64,000 nt of DNA from Diplolepis rosae. Its lineage: Eukaryota; Arthropoda; Insecta; Hymenoptera; Diplolepididae. Both the position numbers and the translations under genes were made by a program. Below, piece after piece: positions 58,416-64,000 of the stretch. The stretch spans positions 5,467,501-5,531,500 of the forward strand of contig JAPYXD010000581.1 of NCBI GenBank assembly GCA_030998225.1, read 5' to 3'. Under the pieces are notes generated by a model. That model was not told the origin of the DNA. It saw nothing but the letters and a program-made list of their open reading frames with translations, and did not search any database. Within the stretch, counting starts at the first letter, position 1, and each line of letters begins with the position of its first letter.

Positions 58416-58515
58416 TGGTAGAGTTGGAATGTCACTGTCGACCGGCAATCGAAAGTTCTGGGCTCGAATCTCGACACAGTCGACAGCGTCTCTTTTTCCA
58501 TAGAAAGATTTTAAA
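58416..58515 (+). repeat. tRNA-derived SINE head
   Basis: TGGTAGAGTTGG (58416-58427) fits a pol III A box. GGCTCGAATCT (58461-58471) fits a B box, at tRNA-like spacing. The anticodon-like arm is a TCGA stem with a 7-base loop (CCGGCAA). The downstream GTCGACAGCGTCTCTTTTTC matches the copy at 35.42 kb. The acceptor stem is missing, so it is not a working tRNA gene. Confidence 0.72.
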
Positions 58516-58654
58516 CTAATTGAAAATTATTATTAAAAATAATCGATTCTAGTACCCACGAGAGCCATTAGTTATCGAGTAACGTGTTCAAATTGTAACC
58601 TGATTCGTTGGATAGAAAAATTTTAACCCGACGCATGACAGAATACACCCTTAA

Positions 58655-58774
58655 GGGCATATGATACTTAGGAAATAAATTTTGGGAAATGGTAGAGAAG
58701 ATAAAAAGGAAACTCTAGAAAATGGTCCAAGATGTTTATATAAACTTGCTACTTTTCTAAAGTATCACATACCC
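58655..58774. mobile_element. TTAA-flanked mini-MITE, 120 bp
   Basis: Ends GGGCATATGATACTTAGGAA and inverse of GGGTATGTGATACTTTAGAA. TTAA at 58651-58654 and 58775-58778. It shares its right TTAA with the next element. Confidence 0.9.
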
Positions 58775-58778
58775 TTAA

Positions 58779-59241
58779 GGCCATGAATCAACCAGTTTTT
58801 CTCCAAATTTTTCCACAATAATGAATTTTTTTAGTTTAAACTTTGAATTATAATAAAGAACACATTAGCAGATGTCTCTAGACTTAAATTATTTCTAAAC
58901 AATAAAAAATAATAATTCCTGTTTTTAAAAATGAATTGAAGTCTACAAAATGAATATTCAAATATGTGACAAGCATATTATGTATTCAGTTATAATATCT
59001 GAACATTCAGCTTTACTATCTAAAATAGTGAAATAGGTAAATATTTAGATATTAAAACCGAATATGTAAGATGCTTGTCACATAGTTGAATATATAGATA
59101 TTGATCTTGAATATTCATTTCTCTCCGTGTTTATTATGATCTGAAGTTTCAGCTAAAAAAATTTATTATTGTGGAAAAATCTTTGAGGAAACTGATTTTA
59201 TTGATTTAGTCAGCTGTATATATACTGGTTGATCTATAGCC
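58779..59241. mobile_element. TTAA MITE of the GGCCATG family
   Basis: GGCCATGAATCAACCAGT at the left pairs with ACTGGTTGATCTATAGCC at the right. The left target is TTAA, the right ATAA (one change). An inner inverted pair (ATATTCAAATATGTGACAAG near 58960 against CTTGTCACATAGTTGAATAT near 59073) is present. Confidence 0.8.
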
Positions 59242-59269
59242 ATAAGGAACACATTTTCAAAATATTTAT

Positions 59270-59955
59270 TTATATCTGTTTAAAATAAACAATTTTTCTA
59301 TTTAACATTTTTTCGATATCTCGTATATTTTGGGGGGAAAATTGCATTTTTGATTTTCATAAAAACATTTTTAATGAAGGAAAGAGATAACTCCGATGAA
59401 AAAATAGCAAATAGCAAATTTTTAGATCTATTCGAAACAATTTTGTTTCTTAAAATTTGTATCGTATCTTGCATACATTTGGTGCAAACTGGAATTTTTC
59501 ATTTTTGATAACGTGTTTTAAGTTTGAAACGAAATCTACGTGTCCGATGAAAAAAATGGTCAGAAGAAAATTTGTATATCTTCTTAAGATGAACAATTTT
59601 GTCCCTAGCATTTTATTTGTATCTCGTAAAGTTTTATTGGAAATCAAATACTTTAATTTTTAATAACATTTTTCATCAATAAACAAAAAATATAACTCCT
59701 ATTAAAAAATGGCCATGAGAAAATTTGTAGATCTCTTTGAAAGATAGATTTTGTTACCAAACATTTTTTCGATATCTCATATGTTTTGTCGGGAAAATTG
59801 AATCTTTGACTTTTAGGAAAAGGTTTTTGATGGAACAGTTGGTCAAAAATGGCTGGTTAACGAGCTCGTCTTTTCTTTTCAAGCCTCCACTCAGGGGGTC
59901 TCAAAACGCCGAGATTTGATGAAAATTTGTAAAATCATTTTTTACATAAAACCAA
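59270..59955 (+). repeat. Array of about 154-bp units plus tail
   Basis: TAGATCT or its variant recurs near 59423, 59574 and 59727, and GATGAAAAAA-like words near 59395, 59547 and 59700. The tail GGCTGGTTAACGAGCTCGTC leads into GTCTCAAAACGCCGAG, as at 1.73 kb. Related units are at 15.9, 35.6 and 63.7 kb. Confidence 0.75.
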
Positions 59956-60600
59956 TACCAATATAATGAGAATGTAATTATGAAAAATTCAAGAAGAAAT
60001 GACTATTTAAAAGAAATGATACAGTAAAATGGTTAATCTTTTCTATATGCGTCTATAATAGAGAACGTGAACGAAAAATGGTTAGTAAGTCAAGAATGCA
60101 TTGAAGAGAATGTTTAAGAGACCTTAATTATGAAACCATATGAAATTCAATATCTCAAATTTTTTAGTTGTTATCCTTTTTTGATAATATGAAAAGCGGG
60201 TCCATTGACCATTTGGTGTGCATATACGCATGCGTGAACAGCTAACTTGGGACCAGATGTCGTGCGGTGGTCGACTTTGGAACCACCGCTTCCATTCATG
60301 GGCCCCTGAACCGTGCACCTTGCCGATACTCGATCGAGAATCAGGGCAAACCTAGATTGTAGAAATTCGATACCAAGTTCGTGCCTGTATAGCTGCGTAC
60401 CATCCACCTTAGAACGACAAGGCATTTCCCCGCCTCAACGTAGAATTTATAACAATAAGAGTTTAAAACCTTGCAATCATTTTTCAATTCAACGATCGAG
60501 AAATCTATGAAGCTATTTCCCAGTCAGAGGGAATTATACTTCAATGATTTCTTTTCCATTTATCTGAGAATAAAACAATTTATAATAGAAAAAATAGAAA
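59956..60600. other. Unique sequence with GC-richer part
   Basis: 60190-60430 has frames of 64-84 codons on both strands without motifs. It lies just downstream of the gene that follows on the minus strand. Confidence 0.4.
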
Positions 60601-60622
60601 ATATATTGTCTGATGTATATAA

Positions 60623-61554
60623 TCAATCTTGTAAGTTGTTTTGATTTTTTTTCTTGAGCCGGTTTTCAAAATCCTCTATATCAGCTTTAATTTCTTCGTA
60701 GGACTGGTCCACCATATCAGCCAGAACCAAATCTTCTCTTCTATAATTGAGTAAATTCGATAATTGATCTGCATATAAAATTTGAGGTAAAGGTGTGATG
60801 TTGATTCGAAAAAATTATTAAAAATATTTATTTGAACGATCGGATAATGTGTGTAATAAATAGTAATCCTCCCTGAACGCTTTAGAAATTGTGTTTAGAT
60901 CTTATTTTTTAAAAAATTCCAACTTATACCTAAATCTCTGTTTATTTGACGAATTATCCAACTTCTCAGCATTTTTACCTATTTTCGATTTGTGAATACA
61001 CACATCTGGTTCTTTATTCAAGTTTTTTGATTGATAAGCAGTCTCTTTAAATTTTTTTTCTAATTCGCCTTCAGCTAATTATTATACAAGACTCAAATTA
61101 TTAAAATGGTACTTAAATTAAATTACAATTAAAAAAAAATATATATATATATATATATTCGTTCACACGCAAAAAAATGTGTAGCTGGTACAAAGAAATA
61201 TATCGCTGTTCTAGCTATATGTATTATTAACTATCCTAACATTCCTAACCACAAATATGGCTGATATAACCTTAAAAATCCTTGTGACAGCTACACATTT
61301 TTTTCGTGCATTTATAATTTTAACAAATTGTTTGCTAGGGTATTTAAATAAAACAAAAAGCCTAGAACTATTTCACATTATTAAAAATTAAAAATATTTA
61401 ACATCTTACTTTTTGAATTGTTTTCTAATTTATAAGGCTGAATTTGATTTTGTGAATCAATAAATTTCCAGAAATCAGTTATTTTTCCAGCCCGACTACT
61501 ATTAGTTTCTTTTGTGAATACGAGTTCAAAGCAAATTTTATTTTTTCGTTTCAT
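60623..61554 (-). CDS. Unrecognised three-exon gene, about 128 residues
   Basis: Exon 1 runs 61554 to 61410 (MKRKNKICFELVFTKETNSS, then GKITDFWKFIDSQ) and ends at GTAAGA. Exon 2 starts at 61074 after TTAG, in matching phase (joined codon ACT, Thr), and reads EGELEKKFKETAYQSKNLNK. Exon 3 starts at 60768 after ATATGCAG, reads QLSNLLNYRREDLVLADMV and ends KKKNQNNLQD at a TGA (60625-60623). Exon 2 has two donors. GTAAAA after 60979 keeps frame into exon 3 (145 + 96 + 146 nt, 128 residues). GTATAAGT after 60930 would end ten codons into exon 3. Exon 3 is acidic then basic, with coiled-coil character; no signal peptide or membrane segment. A MITE and a TA run sit in intron 1. I do not recognise the family. 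The phase agreement over both introns makes a real gene likely. Confidence 0.68.
61139..61159. repeat. TA microsatellite
   Basis: About ten TA repeats after a poly-A run, within intron 1 of the minus-strand gene. Confidence 0.9.
61166..61308. mobile_element. Small MITE in an intron, 143 bp
   Basis: CACGCAAAAAAATGTGTAGC at the left and the inverse of CACGAAAAAAATGTGTAGC at the right. It lies between exons 1 and 2 of the minus-strand gene. Target copies are unclear. Confidence 0.8.
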
Positions 61555-61559
61555 TGTTT

Positions 61560-63423
61560 ACTTACTGTTCGTATAAAAAAAATTAATGATGAACTCACAG
61601 TTGCAATCGTTTTAATTTTTTAGATTTCACTCCACATATTTTAAGGTAAGTATGTGAATTGGTCTTTTTAGTAATAGGTTCAGCCGCTGCAAAATGGTGG
61701 CGACTGTTATCAATCATACATTAGAAATGAACAGAGATGGGTATGTAATTTACTCAAATTTTATAGAGTATTTTACGTCTTTAGTTTTTTACACATTGTA
61801 TTTTTTCTGGGGTGAGGGGTGAAGTACGCAAAATAAATAGTAAGGGGGGGGGATAGAAAAAGCATTGTAGCCATTTTTGGTTTCTCTTAAAACTATAAAT
61901 AGCCATTTTACTGCACCCTTCTCGATTTACGTAACTTCCTCGTGCCACTTGGGCTCCGTCCCAGAGATAGGTACATGATTTACTCTAGGCAAATTAGTAA
62001 GTTGCTTAGTTTTTACAGTATTTTACAACGTATTTTACTTCGTGTAAAAAACTTCCAGTTAGGCTCATTTAAAAAGAACCAATCTTAGGCTAGAATCGAA
62101 AGGAACATTACGTCATTGTTGGAAACAACTTTTCAATATGAAATGAAAAATTCCCAGAAATGTAAAAAGTTTCACTGGAGTTTTCATTTCATTGAAAAGT
62201 TTCATTGAAATGTTTCAGCCTTCGTATAACGGTTTGGCTGTTTTTGATACTAAATACCAAGAGCTCTAGAACCCTTGTACTCAAAATGCGTTTTGTTGGT
62301 AAGGAAGGAAGCGAGATAACTAATCGATAGCTCAAAGGAACTAAGAAAAATCAACATTACCGATAGAATACGCGCTAGAATTCGAATGTAATAACTCATA
62401 GCCTTGACGGGAAGACTCCTCTCTATCTCTCTCGTAAGCTTACACGTGTAGGAATTTAGTGGATGCGAAAGCATGCAATAACCTTGTCGCAAATATAACT
62501 CATAGATCTGTTTTAATTGCCGAAGAGTGCCTTAAATCTAAAACAACCGAATGCTATGCTTATAAACATTTTTAAGAATTTCGATCTCTCAACTTTGACT
62601 GTTTATAATGTCACATTTTATCGATGCATTAATTTGAATTATTAGCAATAGGCGGTCCTGCGCGGACTGAATTCCTATTTCTCAAAGTACCATAAAATTT
62701 GCTGTCGTAAGCAATTTGTTTGGCTAAAGGGCTCCGAGAAAGTGTTAAACCCCACTCAAAAACAAATTCAAAATTGTTCTAAGACGTCGGAATTAGAATA
62801 ATTCTCATCAAAATTGTACTTGTAAAATTGTCGGTAAGTCAGGCAAGCAAGGCCTGACAGTCTAACTGTATAACTGGAGTAAATAAATAATTATATATAA
62901 TTATGTTTATAATAATAAAACAATTTCGGAATAATAAACTGTGAAATTATACAGTGACTAAGTCTTTAATTTAATATAAATTGAAACCTCTCCTTTTCGC
63001 GGGTGTTCGTTCCAACGGACCAACGACAGCAAACGGATCCAGCAGCCTATCCAATCAACAATCAGCATCATCGGAAGTTGTTTACCGTAGCGATGCTACG
63101 TCGTAACACTTCGCTTTCCTACGTTCCATGGGGGCGTCAATGAGTCAATCTAGGCGTCATAGCGAGACGAAATGAGACAGAAGTATACTTTTATCTCTTT
63201 CAAAACGCCCAGTTTAACACTCACATGGGACAGAAACCTTACGCGTAATCGCACAACCCTGCTTCGTCCTACAGCGCTCCCTATCCTCCTGTCGTTTTAG
63301 GAACTACAAGGAAGATACTTTATCGATAAAGTAGAGCAGAGGTTATCGGAAATCGAACTTCTCTATCTATCCTCTATATGGTGCAGATCGTGCAGATAGA
63401 AAGGTCCAATCGTGAAACAAAAG
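61560..63423. other. Upstream region of the gene and unique sequence
   Basis: 61680-61740 has AAAATGGTGGCGACTG followed by a 16-codon frame and a GTATGT donor, on the opposite strand to the gene. It might be a divergent first exon, but no later exon was seen. 62840-62865 holds a 7-bp-stem hairpin (GTCAGGC / GCCTGAC). 63000-63420 is GC-richer with no supported frame. Confidence 0.4.
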
Positions 63424-64000
63424 TTACGCAAGTTTGAGCGCGCCTAGGGCGCGCGATTTGATCGTCGCGCTTCGCGCTTCGTTCATTCTGGCCCTCGCGC
63501 TTCGCGCTCGGTCTTGTGCTCTTCGCATACAATTAACTTTATTTCTTATAATTTAATACTGAAGCTCAAACCAATTTTATAATATTAAAGATGATGTAAA
63601 TTACTCATTTTCTCAAATTCACTAAAATTTCTTTTTCAGTTTAAGTGAAACAGGAAATTCAATTTACTTAAGGCTCTATCAGCCTTAAGGAACACATTCT
63701 CATCATGACGATCGCGCTTCACGCTCGATTTTCTGTATACATTTCAGTAAATTTTTAATAAATTACATAATTAAATTTATTTATTTTCTCCCAAGTCTCT
63801 GAAAAAGGAAAAACAATCGTAGACTTTATGTAAAGAAACGCTTTTGCAGAACAACGCTTATTTTGTATCTCACATATTTCGGTGAAAAAAATCGAATTTT
63901 TTTAATATTAAAAATCAAAACATAAAATATACATCCTGTCCCAAATGTCTTAATTAGAATATGTAGACCTCATTTAGGCAAATAATTTTTCATCTAAACG
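63424..64000 (+). repeat. Composite dispersed repeat, copy 3, runs off the window
   Basis: Head AAGTTTGAGCGCGCCTAGGG, CGCGCTTCGCGCTTCG and CTCTTCGCATACA, then TTACTTAAGGCTCTATCAGC with CTTAAGGAACACAT. It is followed by ATATTTCGGTGAAAAA and a unit with TGTAGACCTCATTTAGGC, which also occurs at 35.56 kb. Confidence 0.8.

Noticed and set aside
58416..58515. Functional tRNA gene
   Set aside because: A and B boxes are present but the acceptor stem and 3' end are not, and the same block recurs as a dispersed repeat.
61694..61740. Definite divergent first exon
   Set aside because: Only 16 codons and no second exon found within the window; kept as a speculative observation.
62830..63020. LTR retrotransposon end
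   Set aside because: There is an LTR-like look (short hairpin, AATAAA words, GC-rich 3' side), but no paired LTR, primer site or gag-pol frame.

Overview
The window is AT-rich eukaryotic DNA, most likely from an arthropod and probably an insect. The evidence is the split coding exons with GT-AG introns, several Tc1/mariner transposases with insect-type helix-turn-helix N-termini, and many TA- and TTAA-flanked MITEs. A hymenopteran source is a weak guess from repeat style. There is no operon, CRISPR array, rRNA or functional tRNA gene. It reads as gene-poor repeat DNA.

Genes: the best host-type gene is a small, unrecognised three-exon gene on the minus strand (60.6-61.55 kb), with a consistent reading phase across its introns. 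Two other coding islands belong to DNA-transposon genes. One is a THAP zinc-finger exon pair (4.92-5.37 kb, minus) with one frameshift, cut by a mariner. The other is a SWIM zinc-finger exon (34.45-34.75 kb, plus) inside an AT-flanked element. THAP plus SWIM is the pair I associate with ISL2EU-type transposons. Weak candidates are a terminal-exon-like ORF at 10.2-10.5 kb and a 97-codon ORF at 1.0-1.3 kb.

Layout: 0-8 kb holds a 125-bp tandem array, mariner copies at 4.0-4.9 and 6.7-7.4 kb, and a 1.2 kb foldback array of alternating palindromic modules (277-bp period). 9-16 kb has broken mariner pieces, one of them carrying two nested TTAA insertions, plus a foldback element and a GC-rich composite repeat. 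16.9-21.1 kb holds large inverted-repeat elements. 22.1-25.4 kb is a satellite of about 170 bp with hints of higher-order structure. 27-36 kb contains a TTAA element, a mariner fragment, and a 3.2 kb TA-flanked element that encloses a palindrome of about 1.35 kb, then the SWIM element inserted in a tRNA-like SINE. 38.1-40.2 kb is a 270-bp satellite with one exact monomer duplication. 43.7-50.3 kb mixes an AATCCG-rich repeat family with twin TTAA elements. 50.8-54.0 kb is a minisatellite of about 11 bp interrupted by three mariner-type insertions. 57.1-59.9 kb has another mariner, a SINE, TTAA MITEs and a 154-bp repeat array. The remainder is unique AT-rich sequence with GC-richer islands of unknown role.

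All seven Tc1/mariner copies whose structure can be read have lost part of the catalytic core, so none can encode a complete transposase. The TTAA elements, TA palindromes and mariner derivatives would depend on enzymes encoded elsewhere. Nested insertions and target duplications give a readable relative order of events.
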